Source: Lepus europaeus
Taxonomy: Eukaryota; Chordata; Mammalia; Lagomorpha; Leporidae
Assembly (NCBI RefSeq): GCF_033115175.1
Contig: NC_084847.1
Coordinates: 51,531,612-51,595,611, forward strand
DNA: 64,000 nt
Reading direction: 5' to 3'
Part shown: piece after piece, positions 12,001 to 20,366 of the stretch
Numbering within the stretch: position 1 is the first letter of the stretch
Layout of the letters: each line of letters opens with the position of its first letter
The notes under the pieces: generated by a model
What the model was told of the DNA's origin: nothing
The model's input: the letters and a program-made list of their open reading frames with translations, nothing else
The model's database searches: none
Position numbers and translations under genes: made by a program

Positions 12001-15000
12001 GCCTGCTAGAGGAGACAGCTGTTGACACTTGGTTATTCTTCGAGTAGAGCGCTGGCCTGGCCTGGATTTTGGGGTTCCCTGCCCGGAGCAGAGCTGTCAG
12101 TCTGGTCTCTGAGAAGCTGGGGGTCCTGGGGGTCGCTGGCCCTCCTCTTCTCAGGACCGCCGTGTGGTTCCTCCTCGCAGGAATTATACCGAAGAGTCGG
12201 CCTCTGAAGACAGTGGAGACGCCGAGAGCGATTCGGAGGAGGAGGAAGAGGACGATGACGAGGAGGAGGAAGACTATGAGGTGGCTGGTTTGCGATGTAA
12301 GTGTTGGGTTTGTCTGCGCTCTCTCACGGTCTGCCCAGCTGCCGTGGAGAGGCCGGGTGCTGCCGCCTTGCTGGCTGTGTGCTCGTGTTACGGCTGGAGG
12401 GGTCCCGGCTGCGCTGTGCCCTGCGCACACTAACAGCAAGCTAGACTCGGTACAGGACTGGGACTTGGACCCAGGCACTTCCTTACGGATTGAGGTTGTC
12501 CGAAGCATTGTCTTTTTTTTTTTTTCTTAAGATTTATTTATGCTGGTGCCTTGGCTCACTAGGCTAATCCTCCGCCTGCGGTGCCGGCACCCCGGGTTCT
12601 AATCCCGGTCAGGGCGTCGGATTCTGTCCCGGTCGCTCCTCTTCTGTGGCCCGGGAGTACAGTGGAGGATGGCCCAAGTCCTTGGGCCCTGCACCCGTAT
12701 GGGAGACCAGGAGAGGCACCTGGCTCCTGGCTTCAGATCAGTGCAGTGCGCCGGCCGCAGCGGCCATTGGAGGGTGAACCAACGGCAAAGGAAGACCTCT
12801 CCCTCTCTCTCTCTCTTCTCTCTCTCTCTCACTCTCTCATTGTCCACTCTGCCTGTCAAAAAAAAAAGATTTATTTGAAAGGCAGAGCGACAGAGAAGGC
12901 TTCCTTCCACTGGCTCACCCCCAGATTCCCGCAGTGCCTGGGGCTGGGCCGGGCCAAAGCTGGCGTCCAGGAACGTGGTGCACGTCTGCCGTGTGGGTGG
13001 CAGGCGCACTAGCAGGGAGCTGGGCTGCAAGTGGAGCAGCCGGGACTTGAACTGACGCTCATGCTGATGTTGGCCGGGCGGCCCAACCTGCTTCCCCAAG
13101 TGCTGTGCCCTGCCTCCAGCCCAGGGGGCGTCTTGCCTGCCCTTCCAGATTCGAGAGCTCCTGAAGAGGGCAGAGCTGCTCTCGGGTCGGCTGGCCCACT
13201 CTGGTCGCAGTCAGGCGACGGGCTGGCAGTTTGCTGCCGTCCCCCGTGGTGTAGCCTGCGACGCTGGGTCTCTGTGTTTGCAGGAGCTCCTTCTGTTTGT
13301 TCACTGGGGCAGATTGTCGAAGGGAGTCCCCCTGGGAGGCAGACGTAGTGCCTTCGCCTGGTGTCCCGACGAGGCCGGCCTCGCTTGGCCTGGGCTCACG
13401 GCTCGGTGCACATTTGTCTGCGAACAGATTCTGAATGTCTTCTCTGTTTTCACGCTTTTTTTTTTTTTTTAAAGAATTGTTTATTTTATGTGAAAGGTAC
13501 AATTACAGAGAGAGTCTTCGATCTGCTGGTTCATTCCCCAAATGGCTGCAACAGCCAGAGCTGGGCCAGACAGGAGCCAGGAGCTTCTTCCAGGTCTCCC
13601 ACGTGGGTGCAGGGGCCCAAGCAGTTAGGCCGTCTCCCAGCAGGGAGCTGGATCGGAAGAGAAGCAGCCAGGAATTGAACCAGTGCTCATACGGGATGCT
13701 GGCGCTGCAAGTGGTGGCTTAAGCCACTGTGCCACATTGCCAGCCCCTGTTTTCACATTGATGATTGCCTAGGACTTGTTACTCCCTTTCCAAGGGATTG
13801 CTCCCACCTGGGTGTCTAGGACCTCCGTTTGCCCAGAGGGGTCTGAGAAGCCTGTGGCCGCCTTGTTCATGGAAGCTCTGTGCCCCGTCTGTCCAGAGGT
13901 CGTCTCCCCACTCCCCACGAGTGACCCAGGCTCTTAGTGAGGAGAGTCGCTGGACTTGATGGAGCAGCCTCGGGCCGGTGCTGGGGCGTTGCTGCCTGCG
14001 GGCACGCTGTGGTGTGCCTGCCGCAGACCTGAGCTGCAGGTCTCTGTGGGGACCCTGGACGAGGCTGTGGTGGAAGTGCCCTGGCCATTGCCTGCGGGCA
14101 CGCTGTGGTGTGCCTGCCGCAGAGCTGAGCCGCAGGTCTCTGTGGGGACCCTGGACGAGGCTGTGGTGGAAGTGCCCTGGCCATTGCCCGTGGTATTCAG
14201 AAATGCAGAAATGAGGCTAACCCAGGATGGGTGCAGAGGCGGCCACAGTGCAGGATGGCTCGGGGCCTGCGGACGTGAGGCCGAGCTTTGGCCCGAGGAC
14301 GTCCTGTAGCTGCCCTGTCAGCTAACGCCTTCGAGGCCTCATTCCTGGAGTGACCGCGCCGCCCCAAGGACGGAGGTCCTGGAGGAGCTGGTGCCAGCGA
14401 GGTGCCAGCGTCCGTTCCCCGTCGCAGGAGGAGCAGGGGCACCCTATCCCCTGGAGACCTCCGCACCCCTTCCTGCAGTGCCGTGGCTGCGCCCTCCATG
14501 CGCGGCTCTTCCGCGCTGATCCTCTCTTCTCATTGCAGTGAGGCCACGCAAGACCATCCGGGGCAAGCAGAGCGTCATCACCCCTGCAGCCAGGCCAGGC
14601 CGCCGCCCGGGGAAGAAGCCCACCCGGCGGGCGCGGCCCAAGGCGCCCCCTGGGGACGACGCTGAGGTGGATGAGCTGGTGAGGGTGACTTTCTGTCCGT
14701 CCTCCCCACCCCACCCCACCCCAGCACTAGGAATTTGTCAAGCAACAGGTGGGAGCTCCCCCCCTCCCCCCAGCTTGGGCGGCACCGGCAGCCGCAAGCA
14801 GACAGAGGCCCCAGACCCTCCAGGCTGCTATGTCCGGCCTCCCCCTGCTGTGGCCTGCGTCGTGGCCTCAGGGAGCAGGCAGCCTGCAGCTTGTTAAGGT
14901 TTTTAAAATAGTTCCCATGTGTCCGCATTGGGCGCAGGGGCCGGGGCTCCTGCGGGAATGTGGGCAATGCCGGGGCCTCGCTGGCTGGCGCGGCTCTGCC

Positions 15001-16202
15001 CACAGTTGTCGTGGCAGGGGCGGGGCCTGCCTGCCCCCAGCCCGCCGTGTCTTAGCACTTTTGTTTCAGGTCTCGCTTGCACTGTAAGGAATAAAAAGCA
15101 GCTCTTGAAAATGTGCCTGTTTCGACAGATTCCACTGCGCTTGGGGCACAAAGCAAGCCACTGGGGAGGCCAGAGGGCGCCGGCAGATCCTTTGTTTGCC
15201 CAGCCCTGCCCCGGTGAACTCCGGCTCCTGTGCCTACCTGGAAGGGGCCCCTCGCTTGCCTGGCCTGCGCTGGCAGAGCTGGGGCAGCCACAGCTCTCGC
15301 TTTGCTTAGACCCTGGAGACGCCCCAGCCCCACACACCTCTGGGCTCGGTGCAGTGGCTTGATGGTGCCCCCGCGGCATCACCTTGACCCCAGGTCCTTC
15401 TGCTCTCCGACAGGGCTGCTCTCGGCTCAGCAGCCGCCCGGGGAGGGGACACGGGGCTGCTGGGGCGTGGCCTGGCCCGCTGTGGGGCGATGCCGGCGCC
15501 TGCGCGCCCGGAAACACCTGACCTCCGTCCTTGTCTCCCTCTGCAGATGCCCGAGTCTTGCCCTGTGCTGCCCCTCCTCCCCCTCCCCTCCTCCTCCTCT
15601 CCCCCCTCCCCCCTCCCCCACACTCACGGTCCTTTCTCCCCATGCCAGGTGCTTCAGACGAAGCGGGGCTCCCGGAGGCAGAGCCTGGAGCTGCAGAAGT
15701 GCGAGGAGATCCTGCACAAGGTGGTGAAGTACCGCTTCAGCTGGCCCTTCAGGTGAGCCCCACCCCTGGGCCCTGGGAGGGCGTGGCTCGCGGGGGTCCC
15801 GGACTGGCTGAGTCACGCGGGCTTCCTGCGGGTTCTCCCCCCAGGGAGCCCGTGACGCGGGATGAGGCCGAGGACTACTATGACGTCATCAGCCACCCCA
15901 TGGACTTCCAGACGATGCAGAACAAGTGCTCGTGCGGGGACTACCGCTCGGTGCAGGAGTTCCTGGGCGACATGAAGCAGGTGTTCAGCAACGCCGAGCT
16001 CTACAACTGCCGCGGCAGCCACGTGCTCAGCTGCATGGCGAAGACGGAACAGTGCCTGGTGGCCCTGCTGCGCAAGCACCTGCCCGGCCACCCCTACGTC
16101 CGCAGGAAGCGCAAGAAGGTTCCCGATCGGCCCGCCGAGGACGGAGCGGACAGTGAGCCCGAGCCCGCGGGCCAGTCCCGGGGACGAAGACAGAGGAAGT
16201 AG
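749..16202 (+). CDS. BAZ1B: BAZ1B (WSTF) C-terminal part, copy A, seven exons
   Basis: Bromodomain adjacent to zinc finger protein 1B, a nuclear chromatin protein. In the known family it partners the ISWI ATPase SMARCA5 (WICH complex), and its N-terminal WAC region phosphorylates histone H2A.X. Seen here: exons 749-931, 7967-8114, 8953-9100, 12181-12296, 14539-14678, 15649-15752 and 15845-16202. All have AG/GT borders and compatible phases (0, 1, 0-with-two-base, 1, 0, 2, end). They encode a basic linker, a C4HC3 PHD finger, an acidic run, a basic Arg/Pro/Lys segment and the bromodomain, then TAG at 16200. The exons encoding the rest of the protein are missing to the left; the middle part lies at 32220-46694. 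The five upstream exons are repeated at 48379-63481. Identity is very secure. Whether this is a separate locus or an assembly duplicate is open, and I favour a duplicate. Confidence 0.95.
1165..1620 (-). repeat. Old L1 3' part, minus strand
   Basis: Reads like the reversed end of mammalian L1 (ttgtggtaaaacatatct, atggatttgactactctagg, ttaatactccattgtgtg). Confidence 0.8.
1697..2061 (+). repeat. Young C-SINE, sense, with target duplication
   Basis: ccggcgccgcggctcactag to an (ACAA)n tail. ggggcttctccca occurs just before it and again after the tail. Confidence 0.93.
2780..3574 (-). repeat. Old L1 fragment, minus strand, split by a C-SINE
   Basis: Reversed L1 ORF2 end: ttctccacatcctcactgg, tctttggagaaatgtatattc, then after the SINE taattgggttgttttgttg and aaattttgataaagtc. 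Confidence 0.8.
3046..3381 (-). repeat. Young C-SINE, antisense, inside L1
   Basis: Long T run, gacaagcagagttagac, to gccgcggcgccggccc. Confidence 0.93.
3573..3818 (-). repeat. C-SINE, antisense, older
   Basis: ttgtttatttgaaaggcag to aagtggagcagccgggac. The end is degraded. Confidence 0.85.
3950..4190 (+). repeat. Old C-SINE 3' half carrying a 4-unit minisatellite
   Basis: cagctcctggctgcacctgg, ggcccagcccgctgttgc and tttggcgggg match the C-SINE body. ccttttt and aataaataatataat match its tail. The CT-rich part in between (4024-4156) is repeated four times with a 33-bp period. Confidence 0.75.
4024..4156. repeat. 33-bp minisatellite, 4 units (copy A allele)
   Basis: Unit starts cctcagggggaggtctctct and ends attgtctccctg. 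The fourth unit has cagaggg. The other copy has about 42 units at this place. Confidence 0.95.
5690..5965 (-). repeat. Old C-SINE, antisense
   Basis: tttttatttattaaagacat, ttccatcggctggttcactc, then cattagcagggagcag. Strongly diverged. Confidence 0.75.
6290..6495 (+). repeat. Old L1 3' fragment, plus strand
   Basis: tgagtagatagaatgtgatc, acagtggaatgttactgcgc and cagaagccactcagaagtg follow the end of mammalian L1 ORF2 in sense. Confidence 0.65.
6658..6672 (+). promoter_or_regulatory. CTCF-like motif, plus orientation
   Basis: CCACTAGAGGGCAGC matches the CTCF core closely. Repeated at 55461-55475. Confidence 0.55.
7030..7364 (-). repeat. C-SINE, antisense
   Basis: tttttttaagatttatttat, GA-rich tract, to cacagcgccggccccg. 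Confidence 0.92.
7967..8114 (+). CDS. BAZ1B: BAZ1B exon with first PHD zinc ligands, copy A
   Basis: 148 nt, 49 codons plus one base, donor GTATGT. It encodes VASALEKWKTAIRE, then the start of the PHD finger CKVCRKKG with the first Cys-x2-Cys pair. The PHD finger is split by the intron after this Gly codon. Confidence 0.94.
8115..8952 (+). other. BAZ1B: BAZ1B intron within the PHD finger, copy A
   Basis: Unique DNA with a CTCF-like motif. No SINE. Identical to 56918-57755 as far as I compared. Confidence 0.8.
8366..8379 (+). promoter_or_regulatory. CTCF-like motif, plus orientation
   Basis: CCAGCAGGGGGCAG fits the CTCF core consensus at every constrained position. Repeated at 57169-57182. 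Confidence 0.6.
8953..9100 (+). CDS. BAZ1B: BAZ1B exon with most of the PHD finger, copy A
   Basis: Begins with GT completing a Gly codon, then EDDKLILCDECNKAFHLFC and later CPAC. This gives the Cys-x2-Cys, His-x2-Cys and Cys-x2-Cys ligands of a C4HC3 PHD zinc finger, a histone-tail reader fold. It ends NSRG plus AG, donor GTGAGG. Confidence 0.95.
9746..10035 (-). repeat. C-SINE, antisense
   Basis: ttttttaatatttattataa, gctggttcattccacaaaag, to caacactggctcctagccc. Confidence 0.85.
10062..10392 (+). repeat. Young C-SINE, sense, nested
   Basis: ggccggcgccgcggctcac to A16. gttatttgt stands on both sides as target duplication. Confidence 0.93.
10589..10908 (+). repeat. C-SINE, sense, nested
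   Basis: ggggccagcgctgtggcgtag to caaataaatagatgaatc. It interrupts the tRNA-related end of the antisense host. Confidence 0.92.
11221..11517 (-). repeat. C-SINE, antisense
   Basis: tgtttttatttagttgaaag to cgccagagcgccgacccc. Confidence 0.9.
12181..12296 (+). CDS. BAZ1B: BAZ1B acidic exon, copy A
   Basis: 116 nt, phase 1 in and phase 1 out. It encodes NYTEESASEDSGDAESD, then a run of Glu/Asp and DYEVAGLR. Such acidic Ser/Asp/Glu tracts are typical of the segment between PHD finger and bromodomain in BAZ proteins. The GAG/GAC repeat makes it prone to length change. Confidence 0.92.
12513..13085 (-). repeat. C-SINE, antisense, host of a nested insertion
   Basis: T run and aagatttatttat at 12513-12540 resume as aagatttatttgaaagg from 12866, ending cagccgggacttgaac. 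Confidence 0.88.
12541..12865 (+). repeat. Young C-SINE, sense, nested with target duplication
   Basis: Starts tgctggtgccttggctcac and ends tgcctgtcaaaaaaa. aagatttattt flanks both sides. Confidence 0.93.
13456..13747 (-). repeat. C-SINE, antisense
   Basis: T14, aaagaattgtttattttatg, to gccacattgccagcccc. Confidence 0.9.
13993..14184. repeat. 96-bp tandem duplication
   Basis: Two adjacent copies starting tgcctgcgggcacgctgtgg and ending gtgccctggccat, with few mismatches. 96 is a multiple of three, so the frame stays open as a 32-residue repeat, but the site is intronic. Confidence 0.93.
14539..14678 (+). CDS. BAZ1B: BAZ1B basic linker exon, copy A
   Basis: 140 nt after attgcag, donor GTGAGG. 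It encodes LRPRKTIRGKQSV, then Pro/Arg/Lys-rich residues to DDAEVDEL. This basic linker precedes the bromodomain and follows the acidic exon. Confidence 0.92.
14679..15648 (+). other. BAZ1B: BAZ1B intron before the bromodomain exon
   Basis: GC-rich unique sequence. The duplicated block reaches 15197 here, limited by the window end on the other side. Confidence 0.75.
15571..15619 (-). other. G-quadruplex-prone C-rich tract before the bromodomain exon
   Basis: Repeated ccccctccccc-type blocks on +. The minus strand has several runs of five to six G separated by single A. It ends 30 bases before the acceptor AG. Confidence 0.7.
15649..15752 (+). CDS. BAZ1B: BAZ1B bromodomain exon 1
   Basis: 104 nt, 34 codons plus two bases. 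It encodes VLQTKRGSRRQSLELQK, then helix Z of the bromodomain, ending YRFSWPF. WPF is the hydrophobic shelf of the acetyl-lysine pocket. A very C-rich polypyrimidine stretch lies just upstream. This exon occurs once in the window, because the second copy stops short of it. Confidence 0.95.
15845..16202 (+). CDS. BAZ1B: BAZ1B last exon: bromodomain and C terminus
   Basis: 358 nt including TAG. It encodes REPVTRDEAEDYYDVI, SHPMDFQTMQNK and later ELYNCRGSHV. The Asn of YN is the position that contacts acetyl-lysine in bromodomains. A basic tail follows (RRKRKK and RGRRQRK). The stop position fits the usual BAZ1B C terminus. Confidence 0.96.
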
Positions 16203-17597
16203 AGAGGCGGGCCCCGGTGAGGGAGCTGAGTTGGGGGGTGGGTAGCCGGAGACAGCAAGGGAACAGGAACGGGAGGAGAGGGTTGGGGGCACCCAGGAGA
16301 GGTGGCCGCGCTCTCCTGGCCTGGGCGGGGCTCTCTGCCCAGAGGCGCCTCCTTTCTGAGTTTCCAGAGAGGCCGAGGGCACAGCTTGTCCTGGGAACCC
16401 GGTCCCTATCCCTTCCATTCCCTAGGGCCCCTCCCACTCTGGCGACCACAGCAGGTCGGCGGGCGTGGGCTGACCGCACGCTGTGGCTGTGCAGCCTCAC
16501 TGCCTTCAGCCCGGACGCCCCTCCCCCCGCGGCAGCGTCGGTGAGTGCCATGCACGCAGGATCTGTGTTCACCAGCATTGCGGGGGCAAAGGTCACGTCC
16601 CGAGCCATTCCTGAATACCTCTCCCCAGTGCCATCACCCCCCCCCAACAAAAATTTAAAAAAAAAAAAAAAAAAAACAATGAAGGCACTTCACGCGAGAC
16701 TGGCGTCCTGCTTCTAATCATGCATGTAGCCCTTACTGTGAGGCCTGGCCGCGGGTGCTGGGCCGGCCCGCCCACACCAGACAAGCTCTTGGGGGAGCAG
16801 AAGACAAGCAGGAGGAATGGAATTGTTGACGTTTTTTAAATTGACTTTTCTAGTTATTAAAAGTTGCTTGTTTCAGCAGTGACGTTGTATAAAGAACATC
16901 CTGTAACATACTTGTCACCTTGCTTTGGCACATGTACAGTACGATTTCTAGGATGGTGTTTGCTCTACTCCCTGCCGCAGAGGCTGGGCTGGGCCCGCCC
17001 AGCAGGTGGCTGCCGCTGCCCAGCCGCTCAGCCTTCAGCTTGTGGCTCCTTGGGAGCCTGCGCGCCCGTGGTCAGGGCCCGGGCGTGGGAGGGCCCCCTC
17101 CCCGCAGCCATCGAGCGCTCACGGCGCGCGCAGGCCAGGCTTTGTAGTCTTCTTTCCCTTTTATGACAGATTTTGATAAAAGTACAGAACAGGGTTTCAT
17201 TTTCTTTTCTATCAGCTTTGAATCCGGGAGGTTGGAGCCCCTCGGCGCTCCTGTCCCTATTTAAGTTAAAGGAGAAGCGGCCTGGGAAGGGGACCATGCT
17301 TGGAGGACTGGGGAGAGGGCCTCTGGGCGGTGACGCCCGGCTGCAGACCGGCTCCCGCCGAGGACCCCGGGGCCGGCGCGCGCGCGTTCACCGTCCCTCC
17401 TCCCGCAGGCCTGGAGCTAGCCCCGATGTCCAGTTCCGTGACCCTGGCCGCTGCGCCCTCCCCGCCTCTGTCCCAGGTCCAGTCTGTCCTTGTTGGTAGT
17501 GAGAATCCTACGTTCCCACCTAAGTGACATCGGAGCCGGTGGTTGTTTTTTTAAGTCGTCTTTAAGGAGGAAGGGCCCCGTTCAAGGGTGAACTTGT

Positions 17598-17603
17598 AAT
17601 AAA
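17598..17603 (+). terminator. BAZ1B: Polyadenylation signal AATAAA (BAZ1B, proximal)
   Basis: Canonical AATAAA about 1.4 kb after the BAZ1B stop, in the only AT-rich patch of this part. Confidence 0.65.
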
Positions 17604-17614
17604 TTGGAATTTCA

Positions 17615-17620
17615 AATAAA
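17615..17620 (+). terminator. BAZ1B: Polyadenylation signal AATAAA (BAZ1B, distal)
   Basis: Second AATAAA 12 bases after the first. It is followed by a GT/T-rich stretch (ttgtgttt), as expected of a downstream cleavage element, so this is the likelier signal in use. Confidence 0.7.
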
Positions 17621-17892
17621 CATTATGTACTTGTGTTTATAAAGAAGAACCATGGTGCCAGACCTTCCTTTGCGTGCTCGGGGCTGGGAGCCGGGGCCTC
17701 CCCACCGCCCGGCCTTGTCCCTGACTGCAGGGCCTCGGCCTCCAGGCTTATTCCCGACGTCCTGGGCGACGGAATGGTGACCCCCAAGCCTCTCCTGGTC
17801 TTTTCTCAGCGCCCCCCCCCCCAACTCACTGGAAACAAGGTTACAAGAACACGTCTGGTCAGGCTTCACTTTGGGAATCTGTGTGGTCCTTG

Positions 17893-18164
17893 AAAAGATC
17901 TATTTATTTAGGGGAGAGAGACAGAGCTCCCAACTGCAGGTTCACTCCCCAAATGGCCAGAAAGACCCGAGCTGGGCCAATCAGGAGCTTTCTCCAGGTC
18001 TCCCACGCGGGTGCAGGGGCCCCAGCACGTGGGCCACCTTCCACTGCTTTCCCAGGCCATAGCAGGCCGCTGGATTGGTCCAGCCAGGACACCCAGCAGC
18101 ACCCATGTGGGATGCCGGTGCTGCAGGCAGTGGCTTTACCTGCTGTGCCACAGTGCCGGCCCCC
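17893..18164 (-). repeat. C-SINE, antisense
   Basis: aaaagatctatttatttagg to gccacagtgccggcccc. Confidence 0.9.
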
Positions 18165-19908
18165 TTGGGTGGTCCTTTAATTTTGAGGGAAAGTTTGACA
18201 TTTTAAAAAGATTTTTAAGGAGAATCTCAACACAGAATGAAAAGCAGTGAATCCCCGCGGCCTTGGCATGGACCCCTGTGCCACAGGCCAGCCTCACGAA
18301 GTCACAACGGTTGTGGGCAGCACCCAGCCTAGGGGCTACAGATACCCAGATCTCACTCGCATCCTGTGTCCGCCAGAGCCAGCAGCAGCGGGGAGCCCTC
18401 AGCCTTGGGTGCAGGTTCCACCCTGGTGAGCAGGGGCCCAGGCACTGCTTGGATTCCGCTCTGGCCTGGGAGCCCTGGGGGAGAAAGTTGAGCTACCTCT
18501 GGGTGTGTCCCACAGGTCCGGGCACACACAGGATGTGAGAACTTTGTCTGGGGCTCTCCTGAGACCTCCTGTGTTGGGAGGGGGCGTGGTCTCACACAGC
18601 TGTGGCTGTCGGGTGTCTGGATTCCAAATAGGCAGCTAAGCTCAGAGCCTGTGCCTCTCCCTACCTGCAGGGCACCACACACCAGGCAGGAAGAGGGTCC
18701 TGCTTGGGTTCCTCCCTCTCCTCCCCCCTGCCCTGGACCTTAAAGCTCCCTGAGTCCAGCTACTCCCTGCAGGGTTTGGCCTCTGGTTGCCTGCCCATAG
18801 TGTGGACCAGCTCACTCAGATCCACGGGGCAGGCTCTGTGCATCCGGGCACGTGGCAGCACAGTTGCCGAGGTGCCTTTGGCTCTGGAAGGTTCCCTCTG
18901 GAGCAGAGGGCGGGTGGAGCTGGGGGAGGGTGGTCGTCTCCCTGCCCGCCTTGCCCAAGCTTCTCTGGACACAACCTCCCTAGGCCGCCCACACACAGGA
19001 GCTACCGGAAGCTCCTAGGACGCACTGGCTTTTCCGAGCCTGGAGCGTCCGACCGCCGTGTGATCTGAGCGGGCTGAGCCCTCCCTGCACGTGGGGAGAG
19101 GCCCGGAGGCAGGACCTGGGCCAGGGTCCATTTCCCACTGGGTCCGGGACTTTTCCAAAGCCTCGGCGGCCATGGCCCTGCCCTCCAAGTCCCGGCCAGC
19201 GTGAACCAGCCCAGCCTCAGAGCTGAGCCTCCCGGGACCCTGCTGCCCTGAGCACCAGCCCCGGGCTTGTTACCAAGCCCCAGGCCATCCCCTGGCCACT
19301 GACAGCCCTGCGGATGCTGACTTCCCAACTCCACTTGGGTTGGTGCAGGGTGGAGAGTGTGGCCTGGGAAACCCTGGAGGCAGGGAGAGGAGTGGGCTAA
19401 TTGAGCTCCCCCCTCCCTGGGGCCGCCCCTTGGCTGGGCCCTGGGTGGGGAGGGGGAGGGTCTGCCTGGTGCTGTCAGTGCTGGCCGTGTGGCGTAGGCA
19501 CCCAGGGATTGTAAGGAAAACCTGCACCTGGCTGGAGTCACGCCCCCCCCAAGATGGTGGGCTCTGATCCCAAAGTGACAGGGGTCTCTGGGATGGCCAC
19601 ACCCACACAGCAACCCTGAGCTGCCCCAGCACCCAGGTCTCCTGCACACACACGGGCAGGGGGCCTCTGTGGGGCTCCCCGCCTGCCCCACTGTCCCCAC
19701 TGCCATCGGCTTCCCCAGTCTTCCCACAGCGCCAGGAGCCGGGGGGCTAACTCCCACTGAGCCCACGTCCCCAGTGTGGCCCCGTGTGCACTCAGAGATG
19801 GTGGGAGGTTAGGGGGGACCCACCAGCGACCTGGGGCGCCCCAGCCGGCATCCTGGGTTCCCTTGAAAAGCACAGGGCTCGGTGACAGGCAAAGGGGAGA
19901 GGAAGGAA

Positions 19909-19923
19909 CAGCGCCCCCTGCAG
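19909..19923 (-). promoter_or_regulatory. CTCF-like motif, minus orientation
   Basis: CAGCGCCCCCTGCAG is the reverse complement of a strong CTCF core (AGGGGGCGCTG). It lies about 180 bases beyond the FZD9 poly(A) signal. The motif is seen; occupancy is not known. Confidence 0.5.
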
Positions 19924-20101
19924 TTGGGACACAGTGACACAGGGCACAGCAGCTCTGCCCGGACCCCTCCCTCCGGGTTGGTGGCGAGCCCAGCACCTGC
20001 CCTCTGCCAGCGCTGCCCGCAAGGGAGCCCCTGCGGGGGCCCTCGCCCTGCGACCGTCCCCCTTCCCGGCCCAGAGAGGACTCAGCGGTGCCACACGGGG
20101 G

Positions 20102-20107
20102 TTTATT
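20102..20107 (-). terminator. FZD9: Polyadenylation signal AATAAA (FZD9)
   Basis: TTTATT on +, so AATAAA on -, 260 bases after the FZD9 stop. It is the only canonical signal I saw on this strand before the spacer. Confidence 0.7.
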
Positions 20108-20366
20108 CCAGTCACAGCTTCCAGAGAAACGCAACAATAAATTACATCATTAAATAAACTCCTGCTGCGTCCTGCCCGCTTCCCCGCCCCCTCCTGCCTG
20201 GAGTGCGCCCCCTCTCCCGGGACCCTGTGGGGCCTCAGCCAGACCCGCCCCCTGCATCAAGGGAGGGGGGGACGCACGCGGACGGGCGCCTCGCTGGGTC
20301 CTCAGGCCCTGCACACTCACTGGCCTGACCCTGACAGCTGGGCCGCCTGAGCCAGGCCATGAGCCC

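Larger units (their letters stand above)
9101..12180 (+). other. BAZ1B: BAZ1B 3.1-kb intron, copy A
   Basis: Unique to 9745, then a C-SINE cluster 9746-10945, unique 10946-11220, another C-SINE, then unique with a C13 run near 11861. Confidence 0.8.
12297..14538 (+). other. BAZ1B: BAZ1B 2.2-kb intron, copy A
   Basis: Holds a nested C-SINE pair, a further C-SINE and a 96-bp tandem duplication. The rest is unique. Confidence 0.8.
16203..17640 (+). other. BAZ1B: BAZ1B 3' UTR
   Basis: Non-coding sequence from the stop to just past two AATAAA signals. It has a C9 plus long A run near 16640-16677 and an AT-rich stretch at 16830-16940. I saw no C-SINE or L1 in it, as is common for a conserved 3' UTR. 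The exact cleavage site is inferred. Confidence 0.7.
17641..20101. other. Intergenic spacer between convergent BAZ1B and FZD9
   Basis: GC-rich DNA with one C-SINE (17893-18164) and a CTCF-like motif (19909-19923). I see no other gene. The open frames here are short and show no family resemblance. Confidence 0.7.
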
